Assembly: GCF_040372045.1 (NCBI RefSeq)
Contig: NZ_BAABWH010000006.1
Reading direction: 5' to 3' (one strand)
Length of the DNA stretch: 64,000 nucleotides
Source: Thalassolituus sp006212115
GTDB lineage: Bacteria > Pseudomonadota > Gammaproteobacteria > Pseudomonadales > Oceanobacteraceae
Position 1 is the first letter of the stretch; every line of letters begins with the position of its first letter. Position numbers and translations under genes: made by a program. The notes beneath the pieces were generated by a model. That model was not told where the DNA came from. It ran no database searches and worked only from the letters and a program-made list of their open reading frames with translations. Positions 43,180 to 53,053 of the stretch are shown piece by piece.

Positions 43180-43577
43180 TCGGTTGCCGCCACTGAAATG
43201 TCAGTCACACCCGCGAGACGAACCTGATCCATCACTTTGACTAAAGTACCTGTTGGTGCAAACTCATCGGCCTGAATAACAACAGCACCCTCTGGGCTTT
43301 CTGCTTTAAGGCGTTCGGTGTTCGCACGAACGGCTCTGAGATCAACCGAGCGCTTATCAATCCAGATTTCACCGTTGGCTCGAATAGCAATCAGGATATT
43401 ACTGCCTTGTTTACTTTCGGCCGTACTCGCCGTCGGGCGACTCACTGTCACGCCGCTTTCTTTCACAAACGAAGTGGTGACAATAAAGAAGATCAGCATA
43501 ATGAAAACGATATCCAGCATGGGCGTAATATCGATATCACCTTCCTGGCTCTCTGGATTTGTATGTCTACGTGCCAT
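43176..43577 (-). CDS. exbD: Biopolymer transport protein ExbD
   Basis: 133 residues. ITPMLDIVFIMLIFFIVTTS carries the proton-conducting Asp in the single membrane helix; a periplasmic domain follows (VVIQADEFAPTGTLVKVMDQ). Start overlaps the exbB stop by one base (TGATG). Confidence 0.95.
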   Translation of the reverse strand: MARRHTNPESQEGDIDITPMLDIVFIMLIFFIVTTSFVKESGVTVSRPTASTAESKQGSNILIAIRANGEIWIDKRSVDLRAVRANTERLKAESPEGAVVIQADEFAPTGTLVKVMDQVRLAGVTDISVAATE

Positions 43578-44092
43578 CAGGCAAATTCCTCTACGATAGG
43601 CAGTTTGTCTGCCAGTTCCTGCTTGCTACGATCTGCCAGGCGCTGAAAACGACTTCGAAAATACAAGCCAGAAAGAGCCACGACCAACCCTGCCATAGTC
43701 GGCAAGGTCGCTTGAGCAATGCCTGAGGCCATGGCGCGGGCGTTACCTGTTCCGGTTGCGGCCAAAACATCAAATACCTGAATCATGCCGGTCACCGTGC
43801 CGAGCAGTCCTAATAGCGGGCATATGGCGATCAGTGTCCCGAGCAATGGCATTGTGCGTGTTGCTTCGAGGTAATATCGCCCCACCCACGCCTGACGAAT
43901 GTATCTGGCATTACGGCTGGTGCGGTCGGTTCGCGCACGCCAATCGGTCATCAGTCGACCGTGAATCTGGTTTTTCTCAATATAGAAAAACCACAGGCGC
44001 ATAATAATAAGGACCCACAGCAGGAATGAGGTGGCCAGGACCGCATACAGTACCGGGCCGCCTCGTTCAAAGAAGTCAGCAAACCAGATCAT
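43577..44092 (-). CDS. exbB: ExbB/TolQ proton channel protein (short)
   Basis: 171 residues with three membrane helices. The first is in GGPVLYAVLATSFLLWVLII; the conserved channel block is MPLLGTLIAICPLLGLLGTV, followed by TGMIQVFDVLA and ATLPTMAGLVVALSGL. Forms the ion channel with ExbD. Coupled to the longer ExbB gene upstream. Confidence 0.94.
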   Translation of the reverse strand: MIWFADFFERGGPVLYAVLATSFLLWVLIIMRLWFFYIEKNQIHGRLMTDWRARTDRTSRNARYIRQAWVGRYYLEATRTMPLLGTLIAICPLLGLLGTVTGMIQVFDVLAATGTGNARAMASGIAQATLPTMAGLVVALSGLYFRSRFQRLADRSKQELADKLPIVEEFA

Positions 44093-45414
44093 TACTCTGA
44101 CTTCTCTTGGGCTTCAGCGATAATGCCGGCTGATTGTTCATCAAGTATGTGAACCAGCTCTCTGCTACGTGACGACACCCAGCTATGCAAAAGAAGCAAA
44201 GGTACCGCAACGACAAGTCCCAGCACCGTAGTGATCAGGGCTTGTGATATACCAGCCGCCATCAGTTTTGCATCGCCGGAGCCAAATGCAGTGATAGCCT
44301 GAAACGTCGCGATCATGCCGGTAACGGTTCCCAATAGGCCCATCAAAGGAGCGATGCCTGCAAGTAGCTTGATAATCGCCTGGCCGCGTTCAATGGCCGG
44401 TAGTTCGCGTAGTACTGCCTCGTCGAGGCGCGCTTCCAGCAGCTCTTGATCTTGCCCCTGCGTACTCTTGCGTGCTGCAAGCATGACGCGTCCGAGAGCG
44501 TTATCTTCCGAAGGTGCCTGTTTGCTCTTCAGTTGTTGGCGCATACCACCACCGATGGCGATCAGAGCTGCAAGTCTCCACAATGCGATTAAAAGCCCGA
44601 CAAAACCCAGGCCGATGATGATGTAGCCAATGGTGCCGCCTTGTTGAATGCGCTCGCTGATAGATGGCGTTGCCGCTTCGATATTAAGCAGAGCGCCTCG
44701 GGCTGGATCAATCGCGACGTTAGCGAGCCCGTCGGCCGACACCCAGTTACTGAGAAGCGAAGCGTCAGCTGGCTGTCGATATGGAGGACGTAATGCACCC
44801 AGTTGCTCATCCGCAATCAGATACATTGGCTCAGAGCCTGTACCAATGACAGAAAACGCCCCGATACGTAGAGCTTCCTGATCAACCGTTGTGCCATCAG
44901 GCTGAACGACCGGCGCTGTGATAGTCGCTATCTGGCCACTCAGCTCAGTCTCCTGACGCAGGGTCTGCCAAAGCGCCTTAATCTTCGCCAGATCAGGCAA
45001 TGCTTTAGACTCGGCCAGAATGTCGAGATCTGCAGGCGTTGCCGTACCATCTATTCGAGTGACACTGGAGCTGGTTATTGTGCGCAGATCCCCGGCAACT
45101 TGACGTACAACACCAAACATTTCTCCCAGGCTGCCAGTGCGCAGACGTAAGGCTTCCGTTTTTTCCGTCAGTACTTCTTCGTTCTTGGAGAATTGCTCCC
45201 GCAACGCTTCTGCTCTTGCCTGTTCTTTAGCAAGCGCGGCTCGGGCTTCTTTCAGTCTTTGTTCCTGAGTACGAAGGTCACCATTAAACGCAGCCAACCG
45301 AGACTGATTGAATGCTTGCTCGTATCGGTTGAACTGCTGCGCACTTTCAATCAAAGGTGTAGCCTGAGTCGACATCGACAAAAAAACAAAAAGGAGGGTA
45401 GTAATGCGTCTCAT
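44092..45414 (-). CDS. Long ExbB-like protein with periplasmic N-terminal domain (TtpC-like)
   Basis: 440 residues from ATG 45414, where a signal sequence begins (RRITTLLFVFLSMSTQA). A coiled-coil stretch (about 25-95, LKEARAALAKEQARAEALRE) and a periplasmic domain precede a TolQ/ExbB-type three-helix domain (GYIIIGLGFVGLLIALWRLA, LAGIAPLMGLLGTVTGMIAT). Same layout as TtpC of Vibrio TonB2 systems, which is needed together with ExbB2-ExbD2-TonB2. Overlaps the DUF3450 stop (TAATG). Confidence 0.88.
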   Translation of the reverse strand: MRRITTLLFVFLSMSTQATPLIESAQQFNRYEQAFNQSRLAAFNGDLRTQEQRLKEARAALAKEQARAEALREQFSKNEEVLTEKTEALRLRTGSLGEMFGVVRQVAGDLRTITSSSVTRIDGTATPADLDILAESKALPDLAKIKALWQTLRQETELSGQIATITAPVVQPDGTTVDQEALRIGAFSVIGTGSEPMYLIADEQLGALRPPYRQPADASLLSNWVSADGLANVAIDPARGALLNIEAATPSISERIQQGGTIGYIIIGLGFVGLLIALWRLAALIAIGGGMRQQLKSKQAPSEDNALGRVMLAARKSTQGQDQELLEARLDEAVLRELPAIERGQAIIKLLAGIAPLMGLLGTVTGMIATFQAITAFGSGDAKLMAAGISQALITTVLGLVVAVPLLLLHSWVSSRSRELVHILDEQSAGIIAEAQEKSE

Positions 45415-46160
45415 TAGTTGGCCGCTCCTTGTGCAGGCAGAGGTAAAGTGATCAGTTGAGGCGCTACGCTTTTGTCTGCAACGCGAGACGCAATTGACAG
45501 TGGTTCGGCTTGTTCTTTTGATAAGGCTTGCCACTGACCATCGAGCCAGATCCATGCTTCGCTTCCATCTAACGAGCGGCGGTACAAAGCGACGTTTCCG
45601 ATGCGCAAATGGTCGTACGCGGTGCCCTCTTCATTCTCTCGATATCGCTCGATGGTTCGTCCGTAGTCAACTTCAATCTGTAGCGCTTCGAGTACTCGGC
45701 GAAATTTTTCCGAGACAGTAATGTCGGCGCGACTCAGGGCAGCCTCTAGTTTCGATGTCCGGACGGCGCGCTCGTTGGCAAGGAACGGAATGCCTTTATC
45801 GATATCTGCCTCAAGCTGGCTGAGCATCAGTTGCATCAGCGGCAAGATACCCTGCTCGGTTTCGTTAATGCCATCAATCTGCGCATCCAGACTGGCCATC
45901 TCTTCTTCCTGACTGGCAATAATGGCTTCCATTTGTTTGTTGTAAAGCGCCAACTGCTCAGCTCGAGCGAGGACTTGTCGTGCTTCCTCGAGCTTCTCAC
46001 GCGTAGCGTCGTCGAGTGCATTGATCTTGCGCTCAACGGCGGCGGTGTCCTGGTCCGTCTTCAGTACCATCTTCGATGCGCTGTCGGTTTCCGCAAGGCT
46101 CGCCATTGGCAATGTGGTGGCAACTAAGGCGACTACCAATGGTTGTTTGATGAGATTCAC
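45414..46160 (-). CDS. DUF3450 family protein
   Basis: 248 residues. The GTG start (46160) directly follows the TGA of the peptidase gene, with AGGAGAG upstream. Signal peptide (VVALVATTLPMASLA), then a coiled-coil (residues about 40-100) and the DUF3450 segment with PFLANERAVRTSKLEAALSR and VLEALQIEVDYGRTIERY. Predicted periplasmic. Regularly found before TtpC-type genes; role unknown but probably part of the TonB energising complex. Confidence 0.87.
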   Translation of the reverse strand: MNLIKQPLVVALVATTLPMASLAETDSASKMVLKTDQDTAAVERKINALDDATREKLEEARQVLARAEQLALYNKQMEAIIASQEEEMASLDAQIDGINETEQGILPLMQLMLSQLEADIDKGIPFLANERAVRTSKLEAALSRADITVSEKFRRVLEALQIEVDYGRTIERYRENEEGTAYDHLRIGNVALYRRSLDGSEAWIWLDGQWQALSKEQAEPLSIASRVADKSVAPQLITLPLPAQGAAN

Positions 46161-49067
46161 TCAGTACTCTCCTATCTTAAGTCCGAGTTTGTTTGCGATG
46201 TCGGCCGTGCCGCGAGGTGCTATCACTGCACGACTGCCTTCGTTGTTTTTTAGATACTTTTCAGTAACTTGCAGGATATCCTTCCAGTTAACTGACAGGA
46301 GTTGACTGCGGAAGTTTTGTCGTATTTCTCGTGTTCGTCCGGTCTTATCCATATGAAAACACTGCTTGGCCTCGCCTGCTGGTGAGCCAGGTCGATCAAG
46401 GCTACCGATAATGCCAAGCACTGACTGTTCGATCAGATGATCGCCTGTTTTTTGCTGCAAGACCCAGTCGAGTGACTTCTCGAAGTCAGCAAAACTGCCC
46501 TCTGTCCTCGGGTCGCGATAGGTATAAAACTTAAAACAACCGAGAGACGAGTCCTGCGTAGCCCCTGCTCCGTACGCACCGCCTTTCTCTCGAATTGCGG
46601 TATGCAGGTATCCATTTCGCAGGACGCCACCAAGAACAGCCAGAGCTGCAGAGTCTTCGTGCGTTAACGTAACGGTGGGTATTGCCCAGGCGCAGAAGTT
46701 AACCTGACTGTCGACCATCCAGTAGGATGGCGAATCTGATGCGGCCCAATCCAATTGCACTTTCTGAGAACTGTTCGCATCTTCCCATAAGCGCCGAGTT
46801 GCATCAAGGTGCGCCGCTGAGTTTATGTCATCGTGGACCAATAAAAGTGAATCCGGCCCCGAGCAAACTGCTCCGTACAGATCTTTCATTGCCTGTTCTA
46901 TAAAGCCCACACCCTCGGATTCAACTTTCTCAGACCACGCCTTCAAACGTTTAGCGGACGGCATTCCACCAATGCTGTCGAGCAGATCTGCAGAGCTGTT
47001 AAGCTGAGCTGCTGCCGTCGACATTGCCAGTCCGTGTCCGTTTCCGGTGACGCCCTGCTCTTTTCTTGAGCGCGCCTGCAGAAGGAGGTCTTTAAGACGG
47101 GATTGCTCGCTAAAATCCGCTTCCAGCCAGGTTTCTTTCACCATGCTGGAGAAGTCATCTGCATTTGAGCCCAATGCCTTTCCCGTCATTGTCAGGTAAC
47201 CCGACATGATTGCGGCATCACTTACGTCAGAGCGTATGGATGCATAGGCCGATAGAGATCCCACTGTTGCCGTCTGTCTTTGCTGCTGTTCGAGGTAGGA
47301 ATGCCCACCTGCACCTACCTCCGTCCAAGCTTGTGAAAACAGGGGTAGCCACTCAATCTGCTCACGAGAGAGTGAAGGTAAGTCTTTGAATGCCTGCTGA
47401 TAAATAATGCCGTTTGTTCCAGTAACATACTCTGTTGTTTCTAACTGATCAGAGTGCATGGACGTGGGTGCAACGTACGTGAGTTCCGGCTTGACGTCTT
47501 CAAGACCGACTTTTGGAAGTAGATCTGGGTCGTCTTCCTGGGCCTGGCGGGCCTCAAGCGCTTTTGTGCGTTCTATGATCTTTTCGGCGTCTTCGTCTGT
47601 CAGACTTGCCTGCAATGAAGCGAGGCGCTGCACTTCCTGCTCAGCTTTTTCCGCATTCAGGGTACTGCTCGGCTTTAACGTATAAAGCACTCGGTGCTGA
47701 TTATTTAAAAGCAGTCTGTTTACGGCATCCTGAATGAAACCCTGCTGACCGGCCTTGTTGCGCAGGCGCTCGAGAGCCGGATCGAGATTCAACAGTGCAA
47801 CAGGATCACCATAGTGTGTCGCAGCAGGCAGTGCTGTAAGGATTAACTGGAGGCCGTAAGGGTAGCTGTCTCCCCCCACTTCCCTCTGGTGCAACTCAAG
47901 CTGATGCAAGGCTGCCTCGACCATTTCCTGAGGAACACCTTTCTCGGCAACCGTTTGCAGAGTGGAAAGTACTAGTGTCTCTAATGCTTGGGCATGCTCC
48001 GGATCGCTCCCCTCGATGCCACACATAAAGGACATTTCGCGATTAGAGTCTTCCAGTCCGCACATTGGTGATGGTGATGTGCCCAGGTCTGACTCTTCCA
48101 GAGCACGCCGCAACGGTGAGGCGCTGTTATCCAGTAACACCTGACTCAGCAGATTCGCCTCAAGCTGCGCATCGAGATCAATAGAATCACCGAGAAGCCA
48201 TCCCATTACATGATGGGTTTTTCCTTTCAGATCGTCAGAGTCCACACCATATTCTGCGACGCGCGTCTGAGGTTCGGTGTACCGCTGCTCTGGGCTGACT
48301 CTCCATTGCTTGTCTTGCTTTTCAAACCGATTGAGTGCCTGCTCATCAATACGGCTTTGTATATCGGCGAGATCCATATTGCCGAATGTCATAATGATGG
48401 CATTGCTGGGGTGGTAGTGTGTGCGGTAGAAATCGAGAAGCTCCTGATAGCTGAGATCCAGTATATTCTCTGGCTCGCCGCCACTGTTGTAGTGATATGT
48501 CGTCGTTGGAAATAGCTCAGCACTGATCCCTTGCCAAAGCTGAGACACGGGTGACGACATCGCTCCTTTCATTTCATTGAACACAACACCCTTGTACGTA
48601 AGCTCAGAGCTGCGGTCTTCAGAGTCGGAAAACTCAACCCGATGGCCTTCTTGTGCAAAGTCCAACTCATCGAGGTTGGCGAAAAACACCGCATCCAGGT
48701 ATACGTCCAGAAGATTCTGAAAGTCCTTATCGTTCTGTGATGCGAACGGGTACGCAGTCCAGTCACTACTGGTCATTGCATTCATAAAGGTATTAAGGGA
48801 ACGCCGCGTCATCATAAAAAATGGGTCGCGAACCGGGAAACGCTCACTTCCGCACAGTGCAGTGTGCTCTAGAATGTGGGCTACACCAGTCGAGTCATGG
48901 GGCATGGTTCGAACGGCGACAAGGAAGGCTTTTTCGTCGTGATCGCTACGGATATGGTAGTGAGGTGCGCCCGTTTTTATATGTTCGTAGTGCTCGATCT
49001 CAATGTTGAGTGAATCAACAGCGGTAGAAGAAAGTTTCTTGAAAGATGCGTGCATAGTGCCTGTCAT
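46161..49067 (-). CDS. M16C zinc metallopeptidase (PreP/insulinase-like)
   Basis: About 968 residues from the ATG at 49067; starts at 49100 or 49055 are also possible, as ribosome sites are weak. The inverted zinc motif HILEH (H64, H68) lies in STGVAHILEHTALCGSERF, followed by DWTAYPFASQNDKDFQNLLD, as in presequence protease/Cym1 (M16C). The second half has the inactive partner domain (EKGGAYGAG). No signal peptide is seen, so probably cytoplasmic, degrading short peptides. Its stop abuts the DUF3450 start, linking it to the TonB operon. Confidence 0.9.
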   Translation of the reverse strand: MTGTMHASFKKLSSTAVDSLNIEIEHYEHIKTGAPHYHIRSDHDEKAFLVAVRTMPHDSTGVAHILEHTALCGSERFPVRDPFFMMTRRSLNTFMNAMTSSDWTAYPFASQNDKDFQNLLDVYLDAVFFANLDELDFAQEGHRVEFSDSEDRSSELTYKGVVFNEMKGAMSSPVSQLWQGISAELFPTTTYHYNSGGEPENILDLSYQELLDFYRTHYHPSNAIIMTFGNMDLADIQSRIDEQALNRFEKQDKQWRVSPEQRYTEPQTRVAEYGVDSDDLKGKTHHVMGWLLGDSIDLDAQLEANLLSQVLLDNSASPLRRALEESDLGTSPSPMCGLEDSNREMSFMCGIEGSDPEHAQALETLVLSTLQTVAEKGVPQEMVEAALHQLELHQREVGGDSYPYGLQLILTALPAATHYGDPVALLNLDPALERLRNKAGQQGFIQDAVNRLLLNNQHRVLYTLKPSSTLNAEKAEQEVQRLASLQASLTDEDAEKIIERTKALEARQAQEDDPDLLPKVGLEDVKPELTYVAPTSMHSDQLETTEYVTGTNGIIYQQAFKDLPSLSREQIEWLPLFSQAWTEVGAGGHSYLEQQQRQTATVGSLSAYASIRSDVSDAAIMSGYLTMTGKALGSNADDFSSMVKETWLEADFSEQSRLKDLLLQARSRKEQGVTGNGHGLAMSTAAAQLNSSADLLDSIGGMPSAKRLKAWSEKVESEGVGFIEQAMKDLYGAVCSGPDSLLLVHDDINSAAHLDATRRLWEDANSSQKVQLDWAASDSPSYWMVDSQVNFCAWAIPTVTLTHEDSAALAVLGGVLRNGYLHTAIREKGGAYGAGATQDSSLGCFKFYTYRDPRTEGSFADFEKSLDWVLQQKTGDHLIEQSVLGIIGSLDRPGSPAGEAKQCFHMDKTGRTREIRQNFRSQLLSVNWKDILQVTEKYLKNNEGSRAVIAPRGTADIANKLGLKIGEY

Positions 49068-49209
49068 GACGATTGCGGATTCCCTAGTGTGAATCGCCAT
49101 GATAGCAGTTGATCAGGGGGTACTTAAATGCCAACTTAAGGTGAAATATTGGAACGACGGATTCGTCTGGCAACAACAATATAAACGACTGCCAATATAA
49201 ACCAGATGG

Positions 49210-49554
49210 TCACATAGTGTGTGTCATCCTGTCTGACTTGATGGCTCCGGCGAGGTAGGTCTCAATTTTGTTGCGAGCGATGTCATCTTCGTCATTAAAC
49301 TGCACGCCAACGCCTGCCACCTTGTTGCCCTGGGCGCCTTTAGGCGTCACCCACACCACTTTGCCTGCGACTGGAATTTTCTCTGGCTCATCCATCAGCT
49401 TCAGTAGCATAAACACCTCATCACCAAGCTGATATTGCTTGCTGGTAGGGATGAACAGCCCGCCGTTTTTAATAAATGGCATGTAGGCGGCATACAAAAC
49501 TGATTTGTCTTTGATCGTCAGAGACAGGATGCCGTTACGGCCCGCTGGATTCAT
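49210..49554 (-). CDS. pilZ: Type IV pilus assembly protein PilZ
   Basis: 114 residues from ATG 49554, which overlaps the holB stop by ATGA. NGILSLTIKDKSVLYAAYMP and LGDEVFMLLKLMDEPEKIPV are nearly the Pseudomonas PilZ sequence. Like that protein it lacks the N-terminal RxxxR c-di-GMP motif, so it probably does not bind the nucleotide. Required for type IV pilus biogenesis with FimX/PilB. holB-pilZ order is conserved in pseudomonads. Confidence 0.94.
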   Translation of the reverse strand: MNPAGRNGILSLTIKDKSVLYAAYMPFIKNGGLFIPTSKQYQLGDEVFMLLKLMDEPEKIPVAGKVVWVTPKGAQGNKVAGVGVQFNDEDDIARNKIETYLAGAIKSDRMTHTM

Positions 49555-50561
49555 TCCTTCACTCCCGCTGTCACGGTATTCAGAGCTTGCCACTCAAGAA
49601 GCAGTGCTTCGGTGGTCAGAGTTTTATTATAGTGAGATGCGCCGGACAACAGTTGCCCCAGCATGTTCTGCACCTTTTTTTGGAAGGTTATCAGCAATTG
49701 TGTATCGGCAACAGACTGCGCCTGCAGTTCTGTGACCGGCTCAGCAAATTGGAGGTGAGCGGAAGGTGCGCCGCATGCTACTTTCAAAGCATCGCAGGAT
49801 ATCTGGTAAAACCATTGTATGACATCCTGAAACTCCAACTTCGCCCAGGCACTGGCCACTTTATCGAGAGGCAGCTGACGTGTTGTCCATTGAACTAACT
49901 CTTGCGCCCACTTTTCCTGCTTAGCGCCTGTTCCACTGCTTAACCATTCGGCTGCGGCAACTGGCGCATGGCCATTTCTCGTGAGTGCGAGCACAGCATC
50001 TTGCTGAGACACGCCCTGCTGCGCTAGCCAATCAATGCTCTCCTCTCGCGAAGGGACGGGTAAAGTAATGCGCTGGCAGCGACTACGAATCGTAGGCAGA
50101 ACAGAACCGAAGCGCTCTGTCTCGAGCAGAATATAGCTCTCACCCGGCGGCTCTTCCAGCGTCTTGAGCAGTGCGTTAGCCGCATTTGTATTCATTACTT
50201 CAGCTGGACGCAGAATCACTACCTGACAAGCGCTGATCTGGGGTGTCTGAAATATCAGTTCATTCACTTTCCGGACGTTATCGATCCGGATTTGTCGGGA
50301 GTTGTCTTCCGGCTGGCACAACATAAAGTCAGGATGTGAACCCGCCTCCCAAAGCTGGCAGCTGTGGCATTGGCAGGACGACACATCACCATGATGCTTG
50401 CTCTCACTTTGACACAACAACCATCGGGCAATGGTTCTGGTCAGCTCGTGCTTGCCAATACCCTTCGTGCTTGTGAGTAAAAGAGCATGAGGCAGCCCGG
50501 ATTTAGCGTGACGTTTAACAATGTTCTGCCAGATCGCATTTTGCCAAGGGTACAGCGCCAT
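49551..50561 (-). CDS. holB: DNA polymerase III subunit delta'
   Basis: 336 residues, clamp-loader AAA+ subunit. N terminus YPWQNAIWQNIVKRHAKSGL. The P-loop is degenerate as expected (TSTKGIGKHE), zinc cysteines are in SSCQCHSCQLWEAGSHPDF, and the arginine-finger region is LPTIRSRCQ. Overlaps tmk by one base (TGATG). Confidence 0.95.
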   Translation of the reverse strand: MALYPWQNAIWQNIVKRHAKSGLPHALLLTSTKGIGKHELTRTIARWLLCQSESKHHGDVSSCQCHSCQLWEAGSHPDFMLCQPEDNSRQIRIDNVRKVNELIFQTPQISACQVVILRPAEVMNTNAANALLKTLEEPPGESYILLETERFGSVLPTIRSRCQRITLPVPSREESIDWLAQQGVSQQDAVLALTRNGHAPVAAAEWLSSGTGAKQEKWAQELVQWTTRQLPLDKVASAWAKLEFQDVIQWFYQISCDALKVACGAPSAHLQFAEPVTELQAQSVADTQLLITFQKKVQNMLGQLLSGASHYNKTLTTEALLLEWQALNTVTAGVKE

Positions 50562-51208
50562 CAGATATTCCCTTCGATTTCGAAGAGGGCCAGCACTTGC
50601 TTTGTGACGTCATCAAGTGACTGGGACGCATCAACAATATGAAATCGCGATTCCGATCGAGCGAGAGCAAGGAATCCTTCACGGGCTCTTTCAAAGAACG
50701 CCATCTCTTCAGTTTCGAAACGGTCTGTTTCTTCATTAAGTTCCTCGCCTCGTGCTCTGGCGCGAGTCATGCCTACGCTGGCTGGTGCGTCAAGCAGAAT
50801 GGTATGATCGGGGCTGAAATCACCCTGCGCCATCGTCTTCAGTTGTTCGATTGTACTGAGAGACAGGCCACGACCATAACCTTGATAGGCAATGGTCGAA
50901 TCGGTGAATCGATCGCAAAGCACCCAATCCCCACGCTCCAGTGCTGGCCGAATTACAGCATCAACGTGCTGAGCACGCGCCGCAAACATCAACAATAACT
51001 CTGCCATTGGAGCCATGGGTTCCTCGTGATGAGCCTTAAGTAGATCATTGCGTATTTTCTCAGCAATGGGGGTTCCACCCGGCTCACGAGTCACTATGAC
51101 CGTCTTTCCAATTGAGCGTAAATATTCAGCCAGCGCCTGAATGTTGGTCGATTTGCCGACACCCTCACCACCTTCGAACGTGATGAATCGGCCAGTTGGA
51201 TTTTGCAT
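50561..51208 (-). CDS. tmk: Thymidylate kinase
   Basis: 215 residues from ATG 51208, which lies 10 bases after the mltG stop with AAGG upstream; a farther in-frame start overlaps mltG. P-loop FEGGEGVGKST, DR motif in LCDRFTDSTIAYQGYGRG, LID region MTRARARGE. Phosphorylates dTMP to dTDP. Confidence 0.96.
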   Translation of the reverse strand: MQNPTGRFITFEGGEGVGKSTNIQALAEYLRSIGKTVIVTREPGGTPIAEKIRNDLLKAHHEEPMAPMAELLLMFAARAQHVDAVIRPALERGDWVLCDRFTDSTIAYQGYGRGLSLSTIEQLKTMAQGDFSPDHTILLDAPASVGMTRARARGEELNEETDRFETEEMAFFERAREGFLALARSESRFHIVDASQSLDDVTKQVLALFEIEGNI

Positions 51209-51218
51209 TCTGAAAACC

Positions 51219-52256
51219 TTATTGATCGGTTGTCGCGGGTGATGAGTGATAGTCATCGCGGCGACTTAACTGATAGCGGCGCACTGCGGCGTTGTGTTCT
51301 TCGAGAGTCGAAGAGAAGTAATGACTGCCATCGCCACGGGCAACAAAATAAAGCTCCGTCCCCTCTGCGGGATGCAGAGCAGCATTTATCGCGGCCCGGC
51401 CTGCCAACGCGATAGGCCCTGGAGGTAAACCCTTCTGCCGATATGTATTATACGGATTGCTGCGATCGCGCAGGTGCCGCCGGGTGAGGTTACCATCAAA
51501 ATCGGCACCCAATCCGTAAATGACAGTCGGGTCGGTTTCCATACGCATATTACGTTGCAGTCGACGCACAAATACACCCGCAATTACCGGTCTTTCGCTG
51601 GCAACACCTGTCTCTTTCTCGATAATTGAAGCCATGATTAACGCCTCGTATGGCGTACCGTAAGGAAGATCGGTTTCCCGCTTACTCCATTCGTCTGCAA
51701 GCACTCTTTTTAAACGGTCGTGTGCCTGACGAATAATATCGGACACTGGCTGGTCCCGGTGATAAACGTAGGTGTCTGGATAGAGCTGAGCTTCACCGCT
51801 ACCCTTCAGTCCCAGAAACTCAGTGACGGTTGCTTCAGTGAGCGGCCCGAGGTCTTGTTTCAGGTGTTCAGCGTTGCTGAGTGTCGACAAGGCATCTGAG
51901 AGTCGCTTACCCTCGATTAGAGAAACTCGATATGTCTTTGCAGGTGCTGTTGCCAGGTAGCTCAATAAGCTCAAGCTATTGAGCCCGGCAGGAATAACAA
52001 ACTCGCCTGCTCGGATATCACGAGCACCACCAGTTATTCTGGCCGCCAGTCGTAGCTGAAGCGCCGAGGGTAGCCATCCTTCATCTTCCCACTGCTGAGC
52101 CAGCCCCGTCAGTGTCTGACCTCTCTCAATTACAATAACAATGGGGGTTTGATTGAGGTTGTCCTGCTTCAGCCATGCATAGATGCCCGCGGCAACAGCG
52201 CAGCCAAGAAGCGCAACAATAACAAACGCAGTAACAACCAGTCGTTTGAACGTCAT
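51219..52256 (-). CDS. mltG: Endolytic transglycosylase MltG (YceG)
   Basis: 345 residues from ATG 52256, which overlaps the pabC stop (ATGA). One N-terminal membrane helix (LVVTAFVIVALLGCAVAAGI), a LysM-like domain and the catalytic Glu in IMASIIEKETG; PTVIYGLG and SPYNTY-like NPYNTYRQKGLPPGPI follow. Cleaves nascent glycan strands and sets peptidoglycan chain length. pabC-mltG-tmk order is standard. Confidence 0.95.
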   Translation of the reverse strand: MTFKRLVVTAFVIVALLGCAVAAGIYAWLKQDNLNQTPIVIVIERGQTLTGLAQQWEDEGWLPSALQLRLAARITGGARDIRAGEFVIPAGLNSLSLLSYLATAPAKTYRVSLIEGKRLSDALSTLSNAEHLKQDLGPLTEATVTEFLGLKGSGEAQLYPDTYVYHRDQPVSDIIRQAHDRLKRVLADEWSKRETDLPYGTPYEALIMASIIEKETGVASERPVIAGVFVRRLQRNMRMETDPTVIYGLGADFDGNLTRRHLRDRSNPYNTYRQKGLPPGPIALAGRAAINAALHPAEGTELYFVARGDGSHYFSSTLEEHNAAVRRYQLSRRDDYHSSPATTDQ

Positions 52257-53053
52257 ATAAATAATTCCTGGTACGCAGTCTGCCACTCACGGGACTCAGG
52301 TGAAATATCCAGCAGCTTGCCTTCAAACTGCCCCATCGACCTGACTCCAATCAGACTGTTTGTCACAACCGCCGCCTCCGCATGCCGTAGCTCTTCGAGA
52401 CTGACTGCGCGTACTTGTACTTTGGTATTTTGCGAAAGCAGCCATTGTCGGACCACACCATCAATGCCGCACTCGTTGAGTTCCGGTGTATGCCACTCAT
52501 CGTCTAGCTTAACAAATACATTGGTCATGCAACCTTCAACGACCAACCCTGTCTGACTTAGCATAATGGCCTCATCCCACTCCTTTTCAAAGGCGGCCCG
52601 GGCAAGCACCTGCTCCAGCCTGTTAAGGTGTTTGTGGCCAGCGAGAGCACGTTGACTAGAGAGCATAATGTCTGACAATCCCACACTCATGGACTTGGAA
52701 ATGAGTGCAGCGGCATCGAAATAGGTGATGGTAATTACTGGCTCCAGATCATTCGAAAATGCATAACCCCGTTCGGTCACGCCACGAGTCACAATAAGTT
52801 TGCAAGCTGTCGACACCTGAGGGTGACTCAGAGAGTCGAGTGCGGAGAATACCGTTGCCACAGCGGAATCACTGAAGCGCAGCGCTTTGAGTCCGCGCGC
52901 CAATCGCCGCAAATGCAATGCCCACAATGGCGCTTCGCCACGGCCATTAAGACGAATGGTTTCAAACAGACCGTCGCCAAACTGACGCCCACGGTCTTCG
53001 CCCGCAGCGTCATTGGTAGTCCAGCCATGAGCGATTGAATATTTTAACTTCAT
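52253..53053 (-). CDS. pabC: Aminodeoxychorismate lyase
   Basis: 266 residues from ATG 53053, overlapping fabF by ATGA. PLP fold-type IV enzyme: GDGLFETIRL at the N terminus, the PLP-binding Lys in AGHKHLNRLEQVLAR, and EGCMTNVFVK. Forms p-aminobenzoate for folate and releases pyruvate. Confidence 0.92.
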   Translation of the reverse strand: MKLKYSIAHGWTTNDAAGEDRGRQFGDGLFETIRLNGRGEAPLWALHLRRLARGLKALRFSDSAVATVFSALDSLSHPQVSTACKLIVTRGVTERGYAFSNDLEPVITITYFDAAALISKSMSVGLSDIMLSSQRALAGHKHLNRLEQVLARAAFEKEWDEAIMLSQTGLVVEGCMTNVFVKLDDEWHTPELNECGIDGVVRQWLLSQNTKVQVRAVSLEELRHAEAAVVTNSLIGVRSMGQFEGKLLDISPESREWQTAYQELFI

